From: an uncultured Candidatus Saccharibacteria bacterium
Lineage (GTDB): Bacteria; Patescibacteriota; Saccharimonadia; Saccharimonadales; Saccharimonadaceae
Length of the DNA: 12,384 nt
Direction of reading: 5' to 3'
Assembly: GCA_948514425.1 (NCBI GenBank)
Contig: CAOQYN010000023.1
Location: forward strand, 1 to 12,384
Shown: positions 6,412 through 12,384 of the stretch, in pieces
Position numbering within the stretch: position 1 is the stretch's first letter
How the letters are laid out: every line of letters begins with the position of its first letter
The notes under the pieces: generated by a model
The model's input: the letters and a program-made list of their open reading frames with translations, nothing else
The model's database searches: none
Told to the model about the DNA's origin: nothing
Position numbers and translations under genes: made by a program

Positions 6412-6430
6412 TGGTTTCCCCCTCCGCTGC
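6412..6430. repeat. 19-bp outer inverted repeat, right arm
   Basis: TGGTTTCCCCCTCCGCTGC is the exact reverse complement of 6038-6056. It encodes GFPLRC in the right cassette. Confidence 0.95.
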
Positions 6431-6504
6431 AATAACTTTTGATAAAGAGAAATGTTTTTACCTCTGTAAAATTGACTTTTTGAGAAAATAAAACATAAAA
6501 GGTA

Positions 6505-6533
6505 TTGACTTTTTTGATGATGTGTGCTAACAT
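6505..6533 (+). promoter_or_regulatory. promoter of the 87-aa gene
   Basis: TTGACT (6505-6510), a 17-nt spacer ending in TGC, and TAACAT (6528-6533) form a good promoter with an extended -10. A second ATTGACTTTTT copy begins 33 bp upstream (TTGACT at 6472-6477), but its -10 (ATAAAA or TAAAAG) is poor. Transcription should start near 6540. Confidence 0.7.
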
Positions 6534-6539
6534 AGGAAT

Positions 6540-6655
6540 TAGTTAGATAATAAATAAACAAATAAAACAAAATAAATCTAACGAAAAATCGCGAAAGGCT
6601 GTGAGTGTAGGCCATAGCAAATAAACACAAAATAAAAAAGCAAAAAGGAATAGCC
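6540..6655 (+). other. long A-rich 5' leader with two possible hairpins
   Basis: About 115 nt separate the predicted transcription start from the ATG at 6656. The leader is very A-rich. GTTAGAT (6542-6548) can pair with ATCTAAC (6576-6582) across a 27-nt A-rich loop, and GCTGTG (6598-6603) with CATAGC (6613-6618), one G-U pair, across a 9-nt loop. The Shine-Dalgarno AAAGGAA ends 5 nt before the start codon. I cannot match it to a known riboswitch class. Confidence 0.4.
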
Positions 6656-6919
6656 ATGAGCGAAAAAGTAAACATTAACACAAAAGGAGACACCAATGTA
6701 ATATTAGATGATGATTTTAGCATCCAGGATGCTGGAATTGAAAGGAGTGATGAGGCGGGTTGGGATGATTTTGAGCTGATGGGCGCAAGTAATAAAGAGG
6801 AAGGAGAGTATGTCGCCCCAGTAGAAACTAATCCGAAAGAAATGCAAAAAGCTCTGGATAAGATAAAGAACCGTAAAGTTGGTATTGGTGTCTTGAGTGT
6901 ATTGCGAAATGTGGCTTAA
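6656..6919 (+). CDS. hypothetical small acidic protein, 87 aa
   Basis: No family is recognised. The protein is acidic and polar in its first 60 residues (DDDFSIQDAGIERSDEAGWDDFELM) and has a basic helical C-terminus (PKEMQKALDKIKNRKVGIGVLSVLRNVA). There is no signal peptide and no clear membrane segment; the last 15 residues (VGIGVLSVLRNVA) are hydrophobic enough for peripheral contact only. The gene is real by context: a near-consensus promoter with a long leader before it, a Shine-Dalgarno, and a perfect terminator 88 nt after it, so it is probably monocistronic. Its first ten codons use AAA/ACA/AAC and differ from the G-rich codon style of ileS. It precedes the envelope cluster and may or may not belong to it. 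Confidence 0.7.
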   Translation: MSEKVNINTKGDTNVILDDDFSIQDAGIERSDEAGWDDFELMGASNKEEGEYVAPVETNPKEMQKALDKIKNRKVGIGVLSVLRNVA

Positions 6920-7007
6920 TAAGGAGAAAATAATTATACGATAGATTTGGAAATGATTTTAGCAAAAATTAAGAGGGAATATTTATAAGATAGAAGAGAA
7001 GTGGATA

Positions 7008-7037
7008 GAAAAACCCGAACTGATGTTCGGGTTTTTC
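7008..7037. terminator. strong intrinsic terminator, works on both strands
   Basis: A 13-bp perfect stem (7008-7020 with 7025-7037) has a TGAT loop, an AACCCG/CGGGTT-type core and a T5 run in its descending arm. The A-run on the other arm makes it symmetrical. It separates the 87-aa gene from the 405-aa gene. Confidence 0.9.
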
Positions 7038-7054
7038 CGTGGTGAGGTTTTGGG

Positions 7055-7083
7055 TTGTGCTTTATGAGGTCTCATGATAAACT
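7055..7083 (+). promoter_or_regulatory. probable promoter of the 405-aa gene
   Basis: TTGTGC (7055-7060), a 17-nt spacer ending in TGA, and TAAACT (7078-7083) form an extended -10 promoter of moderate quality. TATAAG (7083-7088) is an alternative -10. Both lie just downstream of the terminator, as expected for a new transcription unit. Confidence 0.5.
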
Positions 7084-7111
7084 ATAAGTAGTTTAAAGAG
7101 GTAGTACAAAA

Positions 7112-8329
7112 ATGCCGGGTGAAGTGGTAGGAAATAATCAAAATCAAGGAATAGAAACAAATAACGCTAATGCTTGGGCGCAGATGGCGAGTGAAATGAG
7201 TCAAGGTGTTGATGCTGGAGAGGTTGCGGAGACGAAAGGGGCGGAGTCGATGAGCAGCTCGGCGGAAACGTATTGGCGAGAGCTGGCGGATGCGAAGCGT
7301 GAAAATGGGGTTGAACTGGGAGAGATGCCGAGTTTAACGAAAGTTGATAGGGCGATTACGAATTTCTTTGAAAATGGGATTACTGGTGTGACAGGAAAGG
7401 CGCGTGAGGTACGCGAAGAGATGGCGCAAAAGGCGGTACTGAGTGATTTGGCAAAGCTGAAAGAGCGAGGTGGAGAGCTGAATGATGAGACGATGCAAAA
7501 TGTGTTTTATGGTACGCAAAGAATGCTGGAAGAGATGTATCGAGGGAATCGTGAATTAAGAGAAGATGCTCAAGATGAGCAGTTGTCGCCAGATGAGGAA
7601 ATCGCTTGGAAGTTGAAGATGGATCCGCGGAAGGCGAAACTGAATGTATTGATTGTGATGCAGCAGCATACGCGTAGAGTGGGGGAGACCGATGAGGCTT
7701 ATGAAGCGCGACTAAGGAATTATGCGGAAGATACGTTAGAGCATCAGAGACAGCTAGAAGCTGATAAGGTATATAACGCGGAGCATCCAGATGCGGCGGC
7801 GGAATACGCAACGCAGGTGTTGAAAAACCAGCAGAATGATGATTTACCAGAGTTTAAGTACTTGGCTTGGGATGAGACGGATGGTGATACGAAGACTGAG
7901 GAAACTGCGGGGGTAGAAAAGTCAGTAGATCGTGAAGGCAAGATTAAACAGCTGTTTGAACGGGTGAGGGGTAAGATTGGTTTTAGGAGGGTTGTCGATA
8001 AAGTAATGATGAAAGTTGCAGGAGCGATGGTGGGCGCGATGACTTGGGCGGAAGGCGTGCTGGCGGAAGGTCAGAACGAAGAGGCTGGAAAGGTCGAGAA
8101 GGTGGAGCAGATCGAGAGCAACAATGTGGAGCAAGATGCGGGGAATGAGATGGAGCGAAATGAGAGGTTGAAGAGCTTACGTTTAGCCAAGAAAGAAGCA
8201 GAGAGGCGGATAATGGAGAGCCAGGGAAATAGTGAGAGAATGCTGAAGGCAGCGCAGTGGCTGGTAAGAATTAACGCGGCGATTGAGGCTTTGGAGACTG
8301 AGGATGAAGCTGAGGCGGTTGCTGCATAA
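7112..8329 (+). CDS. hypothetical coiled-coil protein with an internal FRR-hydrophobic segment, 405 aa
   Basis: I do not recognise a family. The first 55 residues are low-complexity (Asn, Gln, Glu, Ser). Long charged helices follow, likely coiled coil (about 95-240, for example KAREVREEMAQKAVLSDLAKLKERGG and DEAYEARLRNYAEDTLEHQRQLEADK). Near residue 287 comes RGKIGFRRVVDKVMMKVAGAMVGAMTWAEGVLAEG, a basic FRR motif and then a moderately hydrophobic stretch (about 296-318) ending in VLA. This resembles the FRR plus hydrophobic segment in the middle of the 913-aa protein downstream, though here it is broken by lysines, so membrane insertion is uncertain. A second charged helical region (345-400) closes the protein. 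There is no N-terminal signal peptide. The start follows AAAGAGGT with 9-10 nt spacing. It lies 68 nt upstream of the DUF5663-like gene with no terminator between, so partial co-transcription is likely. Confidence 0.8.
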   Translation: MPGEVVGNNQNQGIETNNANAWAQMASEMSQGVDAGEVAETKGAESMSSSAETYWRELADAKRENGVELGEMPSLTKVDRAITNFFENGITGVTGKAREVREEMAQKAVLSDLAKLKERGGELNDETMQNVFYGTQRMLEEMYRGNRELREDAQDEQLSPDEEIAWKLKMDPRKAKLNVLIVMQQHTRRVGETDEAYEARLRNYAEDTLEHQRQLEADKVYNAEHPDAAAEYATQVLKNQQNDDLPEFKYLAWDETDGDTKTEETAGVEKSVDREGKIKQLFERVRGKIGFRRVVDKVMMKVAGAMVGAMTWAEGVLAEGQNEEAGKVEKVEQIESNNVEQDAGNEMERNERLKSLRLAKKEAERRIMESQGNSERMLKAAQWLVRINAAIEALETEDEAEAVAA

Positions 8330-8338
8330 GTGCTAGGA

Positions 8339-8367
8339 TTGACAGATGATTTTGCTTATGGTAAATT
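8339..8367 (+). promoter_or_regulatory. promoter of the 105-aa / 913-aa / surface-protein operon
   Basis: TTGACA (8339-8344), exactly consensus, a 17-nt spacer ending in TGG, and TAAATT (8362-8367) make a strong extended -10 promoter. The start would be near 8374, with AGAAAGG before the ATG at 8398. Confidence 0.75.
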
Positions 8368-8397
8368 AACTTAAAAGTCATGTAGAAAGGTATCAAA

Positions 8398-8715
8398 ATG
8401 CCAGAAAATAAACCAACAAAAGCCAAAGTAATAAATGTATTCGTCGATAAAATGATGGCGGATAAGGGGGTGAGTGATGTGGCTCTGAAAGAGCAACTGG
8501 AAGCGAAGCTAGAAGAGCAGATTGAACAAGCGATGATTCGGATGTTGCCTGATGAAAAGTTGGTAGAGCTTGAGGGGATACTGGATCGAGGAGCGGGGGA
8601 CGATGAAATCGAGAAAGTTTTTGATGAGGCTGGTGTAGATTTTCAGGCAGTGGCAGAACAAACTATGGCAGCGTTTCGGACGGCATTTTTGGCAAGTGGA
8701 ACGGAGGTGGCATAG
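8398..8715 (+). CDS. DUF5663-like small helical protein, 105 aa
   Basis: The sequence is almost entirely helical and acidic: VINVFVDKMMADKGVSDVALKEQLEAKLEEQIEQAMIRMLPDEKLVELEGILDRGAGDDEIEKVFDEAGVDFQAVAEQTMAAFRTAFL. The order of a short amphipathic helix, a Leu/Glu helix ending in an R-M-L-P-D-E turn, an E-L-E helix, and a final helix resembles the DUF5663 family of Patescibacteria. Residues about 10-96 would cover the domain. Its function is unknown. There is no signal peptide or membrane segment. It has its own consensus promoter, and its TAG touches the ATG of the 913-aa gene, so the two are translationally coupled. That is consistent with a chaperone- or partner-like role for the large neighbour, which is inference. 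Confidence 0.7.
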   Translation: MPENKPTKAKVINVFVDKMMADKGVSDVALKEQLEAKLEEQIEQAMIRMLPDEKLVELEGILDRGAGDDEIEKVFDEAGVDFQAVAEQTMAAFRTAFLASGTEVA

Positions 8716-11457
8716 ATGGCGAAGCGTAAAGGAGGCGAGGGGGCGCCGGTTGGAGCTGGTGAGCGAAAAGAGAATAGTAGAAAAAAGGCGGAGCGTGCGC
8801 TTGGTAAGAGAGCTATTGATGCAACAGTTGCGGAAGATAAGTGGCATGGACGACGAAGGCGACATGAAAGGGCGGAACAGGCGCCAGTTGAAGAAAGTGC
8901 GCCAAAGAATAAGAATGAACAAATAAGTGAAGCGGAACTGGAAGCTTATGCGCAATCATTGCGAGATGAGAAGGATAAGCGTGGGGGGCAGAAGTACTCT
9001 GAAGCAACGATCCAGCGGGCAATTGAAGCGAGAAAGAAGGGGGAAGATTTCGATCCGCAAGCGTATGAGGATGAGCAGCAGAAATTAGCTCGAGAAGAAT
9101 ACGAGAAGAAGCGTCAGGCGGAGATTGAGAAAATTCTGGCGGGTAGGACGGCGGAAGTGGCAGCGCGCGAGATGACGCGAGATATGAAGAAACTGGCAGC
9201 TGAGATTGAACGAATGAACGAGGAAGTCTATCTCGATCCAGGAATGAGAGAATATCACAGGAAGCAGCTTGAGGAAGCGACAAGGCAGTATGGCGCTATG
9301 GGTTTGCGGCGCGATATGATTCTGGAGACGATGTCGGAAGCTCAGCAAGAATCTGTAATCTATGAAGCGGAAGAGGAGTCGCCAGTAAGTGGGGCGTTTG
9401 ATGACGTAGAGGGGGCAGCGGGTGCGAATACGGCTGAGAAGATGTCTGTAGCAGCACTTGATGCTGTAATGAGCATGCTGGGTGAGCAGGATGCGGAGTT
9501 GCGTCAGCTGTTGGAAGAGAAGAAGGCGGAACTTGAACAAAAGGCAGAAGGTACAGATGAAGAAGATCAATCATCTACTGCTGATCCAGAGTCGCAAGAT
9601 GACAGCGGTACTAATGAGCCGGAACAGGGTGACTATTGGCAAAGGATGGCGGCTTTGGCAGCTGAAGCGGAGGATAATCCAGGACGCTGGATGTCGGAAG
9701 AAGAGAGACAGGCATTGGCAGAAAAAGAGCAGAGTGCTGAGAGGCGTGAGCGTTTGGTGCAAGATGTTTGGGGAAAGATGAAAGCGCGGATTCCGTTCAG
9801 AAGAGCGGTGGCGTCGGCGATTGTAGGGTTAGGATTGACGATAATGGTTGGTTTTGCGGGCCAGGCGAATACGATGGTGGCGCAGGCGGCGACAACGAAT
9901 ACTATGAGTAATAGTGAGGGTAGATTTGACACGTTTGATGTGGGTGGGGGACAAGAGGACGCGGAAGCGGATACTGAAGCAGATATAACGATGGAAGAGC
10001 GAGTGCGACGGTTTGAGTTGTCGCAGGCTTTGGGGATTGATGTAGAAGACTTAATGAACGCTGGAGAGATTAACTACGAAGGAGTAGATCTGCTAACTCC
10101 AGGTGAGAAGATGTATGCTGGTGCGGCTGAACGTGAGGGCACGCAGGTGTTGCCGAATGGTTTGACGGTAAATTTGTTGAATTATGAAGCAGCTAACAGA
10201 GAGAATGGAACGAATAATTTTGGTACAAGTAAAGAGTGGCTGTTTGATCTGGAAGAGGCTCGTGAGTCTACTACAGCGCAGGAGTTACTAGAGGCAATTC
10301 GCGATCAGCCGCAGACGATGGCAGCGTTTGTAGCGAATTATCCAACTATGTTGGCAGCTTGTGGGGTTGATGCAAGCATTATTGAGAGTAATGACCTTGT
10401 GCAACGAGCACAAGGCGTGATGAACTTATTGTTTGGCGAGAATGGTGGGGATTTGCAAAAGAAGTTGCTCGCGGCGTCTGGTATTGCGTTGTTTAATGAA
10501 AATACAGATTATGAGTTCTATCTTGAAAATAGGCTTGAGCGGACCTTCTCGATGGTGCGAGCAGAGGAAGACAACTTTACGGATGCTACGAAGATCGGTT
10601 TAGGAGTAAATACGGTAAAGCGGAACAACACAAAGCAGGTGCAGATCGTGTTTAGTTTTGCGAATGGTACACAGGAATCAAGTGATTTGAATTTGCCTTG
10701 TAAGTTCCAGCCGAATATGTTGGTATTTGAAGGTGTGACCACGCAGCCGATTATTACGACGAATGTATTTGAACAGATGGAAGTGGAAATTGTGCCTGAG
10801 GTTATACCTGAGACGCCGGTGGTGCCGCCAATTGTGATTATGCCAGAACCTGAGGAACCAGAACCAACACCGACGCCACCAGAACAGACTCCGACGCCAA
10901 CTCCAACTCCGACGCCAACTCCAACTCCGACACCAACACCAACTCCACCAGAACCGACGCCAACACCAACTCCACCAGAACCGACGCCAACTCCAACACC
11001 GACACCGCCGGAGCCAACTCCAACACCAACTCCGCCGGAGCCAACGCCGCCGGAACCGACCCCTGAGGAGGAGATTAAGCCCAAAGATGAGGAAGGTCAG
11101 AAGGAGGTGGTCGAGGAAGGCGGTCAGACGAATTCGGTGGATCAGACCGAAAATATTGGCGATAAAACTCCAGGTATTATAGAGACCCCGTCGAACCAGG
11201 ATCCGGACAATCAGACCCCGCAGGAAGACATTACGGGGAATCTGACTGGTACCTATGATAAGACTGAAGAAAATACGGTGATACCAGGTAGTGGAGCGGA
11301 GCAGGGAGTGACTGGTAATCAGGTCGTTGATCAAACTGTAAATACTGATCAGCAGGTTGTAAATCAAAACAATGCAAATGAGAATTATAACAATGGTCCG
11401 AGCTTGAATGAGATGACCGATGATGAATTTAATGAATATGTGGATAGCTTGTTGTAA
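8716..11457 (+). CDS. large envelope protein: cytoplasmic-type N-half, internal signal-like segment, exported domain, Pro-Thr stalk (913 aa)
   Basis: No family is recognised, but the architecture is clear. Residues 1-60 are basic and low-complexity. Residues 60-215 are charged helices, probably coiled coil. Residues 220-350 are acidic linker with short helices. A basic FRR (361-363) and the hydrophobic AVASAIVGLGLTIMVGF (364-380) ending AQA near 389-391 look exactly like a signal peptide with a signal-peptidase-I site, but 360 residues into the protein. Next come a probable globular exported region (about 425-690), a Pro-Thr-Glu repeat stalk (about 711-783), and an Asn/Gln/Thr-rich tail ending MTDDEFNEYVDSLL. 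There is no LPxTG motif or C-terminal membrane anchor. It starts directly after the TAG of the DUF5663-like gene, with GGAGG 9 nt upstream. It could be a signal-anchored type II membrane protein, or be cleaved to release the outer half. Confidence 0.85.
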   Translation: MAKRKGGEGAPVGAGERKENSRKKAERALGKRAIDATVAEDKWHGRRRRHERAEQAPVEESAPKNKNEQISEAELEAYAQSLRDEKDKRGGQKYSEATIQRAIEARKKGEDFDPQAYEDEQQKLAREEYEKKRQAEIEKILAGRTAEVAAREMTRDMKKLAAEIERMNEEVYLDPGMREYHRKQLEEATRQYGAMGLRRDMILETMSEAQQESVIYEAEEESPVSGAFDDVEGAAGANTAEKMSVAALDAVMSMLGEQDAELRQLLEEKKAELEQKAEGTDEEDQSSTADPESQDDSGTNEPEQGDYWQRMAALAAEAEDNPGRWMSEEERQALAEKEQSAERRERLVQDVWGKMKARIPFRRAVASAIVGLGLTIMVGFAGQANTMVAQAATTNTMSNSEGRFDTFDVGGGQEDAEADTEADITMEERVRRFELSQALGIDVEDLMNAGEINYEGVDLLTPGEKMYAGAAEREGTQVLPNGLTVNLLNYEAANRENGTNNFGTSKEWLFDLEEARESTTAQELLEAIRDQPQTMAAFVANYPTMLAACGVDASIIESNDLVQRAQGVMNLLFGENGGDLQKKLLAASGIALFNENTDYEFYLENRLERTFSMVRAEEDNFTDATKIGLGVNTVKRNNTKQVQIVFSFANGTQESSDLNLPCKFQPNMLVFEGVTTQPIITTNVFEQMEVEIVPEVIPETPVVPPIVIMPEPEEPEPTPTPPEQTPTPTPTPTPTPTPTPTPTPPEPTPTPTPPEPTPTPTPTPPEPTPTPTPPEPTPPEPTPEEEIKPKDEEGQKEVVEEGGQTNSVDQTENIGDKTPGIIETPSNQDPDNQTPQEDITGNLTGTYDKTEENTVIPGSGAEQGVTGNQVVDQTVNTDQQVVNQNNANENYNNGPSLNEMTDDEFNEYVDSLL
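10849..11067 (+). repeat. Pro-Thr-(Pro-Glu) coding repeat, stalk
   Basis: Tandem six-base PT codon pairs (CCAACT, CCGACG, CCAACA and similar) are interrupted by PPEPTPTP units. Synonymous codons vary between copies, so the repeat is not a recent pure microsatellite. Such Pro-Thr tracts usually act as extended spacers across or beyond the cell wall. Confidence 0.9.
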
Positions 11458-11478
11458 ATAAAATAAAGGAGCATAAAA

Positions 11479-12381
11479 ATGATAAAACAAAAATATAAAA
11501 TTTTAAGTATAGGGTTGGCGGCGTTGACCCTTGGCTCGGTGTATACTGGAACGCCAGTGATGGCTTGGGGTCCAGAGCGACCGACTTATACGAATGAAAA
11601 ACCAGCTGACCATGCGGTGTTTAACTCGATTACGAATAACGCGGCAGTGGGGGATGAGCGGGATTTCGTGAGAATTGAAGAGAAAAGATCGGGTAGGCCG
11701 TATAGTAGTGAGATCATTTTGGAGCCTGGCAAGCAGTATGAAGTGTATATTTATTATCATAATGACGCTTCGGAAACTTTTAATGATGCGGCGCATAATC
11801 GAGTGGGGGTGGCGCGGGATGTAAAGTTGTCGAGTAGCTTTCCAGATCAACTAGCGAAGAATGAGCGAGCAGCAGTGACGGGGAGGATCACTTCAAGCAA
11901 TACGGAGCCTGCGTCGGTTTGGGATGAAGCTTATGTGACAGCTAAGGAAGCAATGACGTTGCATTATGTGATTGGTTCGGCGAAGATTTATAATCAGTGG
12001 GGAGTGAATGGGTCAACTTTGGCGACGGCTTTGTTCTCATCTGATGGTGTGCTTTTGGGCTTGAATGAACTGAATGGTGTGATTTTGGGTTGTGAGCGGT
12101 ACTCGGGGCAGGTCGTTTATACGATTCAGACGAAGGCAATAGACGATCCAGAACCGTTACCAGAACCCGAACCGACTCCAGATGATCCTGAACCGGGACC
12201 TTCAAACCCGACAAAGCCAGCTGACCCGATAGTTCCAAGCGAATTGCCGACGACTGGTCCGATGGAAGTTGCATTGGCGGTGGTGGTCGTAGTGGCGCTT
12301 GGTGCAGGTGGTTTTTACTGGTATCGTACTCATAAAGCAGTGAAAAAGGTGACGAAAAAGGCAAAAGGGCGGAAGAAGTAA
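11479..12381 (+). CDS. LPxTG-type anchored surface protein, 300 aa
   Basis: A complete Gram-positive-style surface protein. The N-terminal signal peptide MIKQKYKILSIGLAALTLG...PVMA is probably cut after Ala29, leaving WGPERPTYTNEKPAD at the mature start. This start and the following DFVRI...EVYIYYHNDASETFN...GVARDVKLSS...WDEAYVT...LNGVILGC pattern belong to a family I associate with Saccharibacteria. The compact domain spans about 30-222. A Pro-Glu-Asp-Thr-rich spacer (223-254) leads to the sorting motif LPTTG (256-260), a hydrophobic segment (262-280) and a strongly basic tail (KKVTKKAKGRKK). A sortase would cleave between Thr and Gly and link the protein to the envelope; none is encoded in this window. 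AAGGAG lies 7-8 nt before the ATG, and only 21 nt separate it from the 913-aa gene, so the two are probably one operon. Confidence 0.92.
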   Translation: MIKQKYKILSIGLAALTLGSVYTGTPVMAWGPERPTYTNEKPADHAVFNSITNNAAVGDERDFVRIEEKRSGRPYSSEIILEPGKQYEVYIYYHNDASETFNDAAHNRVGVARDVKLSSSFPDQLAKNERAAVTGRITSSNTEPASVWDEAYVTAKEAMTLHYVIGSAKIYNQWGVNGSTLATALFSSDGVLLGLNELNGVILGCERYSGQVVYTIQTKAIDDPEPLPEPEPTPDDPEPGPSNPTKPADPIVPSELPTTGPMEVALAVVVVVALGAGGFYWYRTHKAVKKVTKKAKGRKK

Positions 12382-12384
12382 CTA

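Larger units (their letters stand above)
6221..6442 (+). pseudogene. start-less C-terminal fragment of a FISUMP/C-type-lectin-like surface protein (right copy)
   Basis: On the + strand this frame is open from 6146 to the TGA at 6440-6442, without an ATG, GTG or TTG. The homologous part reads ASNIISLPLAFVRSGYVS, then GYHWSR, AYDL, YPTSVGP and GFPLRC, and ends NNF. Like the left copy it matches the end of a FISUMP-type domain, and the spacer codons (ASNIISLPL) fit the family just before the AFVRSGY block, so this copy keeps slightly more of its original upstream sequence. Aligned with the left copy it is gapless over 61 residues from AFVRSGYVS to GFPLRC, about 29 of them identical. Upstream, the frame runs into the antisense of the left copy, so no full gene exists here. 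No promoter or ribosome-binding site lies before it. Confidence 0.7.

Noticed and set aside
6017..6442. The two cassettes as template and variable repeats of a diversity-generating retroelement.
   Set aside because: The differences are not confined to adenine positions of one copy: many are synonymous third-base changes of all kinds. There is no reverse transcriptase or accessory gene in the window.
6953..6988. An 11-codon ORF after the 87-aa gene, downstream of TAAGGAGAAAA.
   Set aside because: The Shine-Dalgarno is far from the ATG and the peptide (MILAKIKREYL) has no supporting feature beyond its small size.
10518..11084. Long minus-strand ORF rich in Gly and Val opposite the Pro-Thr repeat.
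   Set aside because: It is the antisense reading of the repeated PT codons and has no ribosome-binding site or promoter.
1..12384. tRNA, rRNA, CRISPR array or transposase genes.
   Set aside because: No cloverleaf-like segment, no regularly spaced repeat array and no transposase or integrase motif was seen while reading both strands.

Overview
The window looks like a chromosomal segment of a Candidatus Saccharibacteria (TM7, Patescibacteria/CPR) genome. This rests on recognition, not a search. The final gene encodes a signal-peptide/LPxTG surface protein whose mature start (WGPERPTYTNEKPAD) I associate with that phylum. There are C-terminal fragments of the FISUMP type common in these genomes, a eukaryote/archaeal-like (type 2) IleRS, and an ftsZ-nrdR pair. 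TGA is a normal stop (nrdR ends in TGA, overlapping the next start), so the UGA=Gly code of Gracilibacteria/Absconditabacteria is not used. Most genes are on the + strand, which is visibly G-rich over C, as on a leading strand.

Region 1 (1-2190), division and nucleotide regulation: ftsZ, then nrdR 8 nt later, then a small thioredoxin-like protein overlapping nrdR by 4 nt, closed by a bidirectional hairpin. NrdR has lost all four zinc-ribbon cysteines. Region 2 (2200-5973): an unrecognised minus-strand gene with a near-consensus promoter, divergent from ileS. The ileS -10 box is so close to the start codon that its mRNA should be leaderless. IleRS carries an altered HIGH motif (HHGT). A strong terminator follows.

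Region 3 (5974-6655) has no intact gene but is the most interesting part. It holds two divergent, start-less C-terminal fragments of the same FISUMP/C-type-lectin-like family. They align without gaps over 61 residues, and their shared ends are nucleotide-identical inverted repeats (27 bp in the centre, 19 bp outside) while the interiors have diverged even at synonymous sites. This resembles a silent or invertible C-terminal cassette locus for a surface protein.

Region 4 (6440-12384), envelope cluster: an 87-aa acidic protein with its own promoter, A-rich leader and terminator; a 405-aa coiled-coil protein; a 105-aa DUF5663-like protein; a 913-aa protein with a cytoplasmic-type N-half, an internal signal-peptide-like segment, an exported domain and a Pro-Thr stalk; and an LPTTG-anchored surface protein. 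The last three lie within 21 nt of each other or touch, with no terminator between them. The gene order suggests one envelope module, but its function is not deducible from sequence alone.
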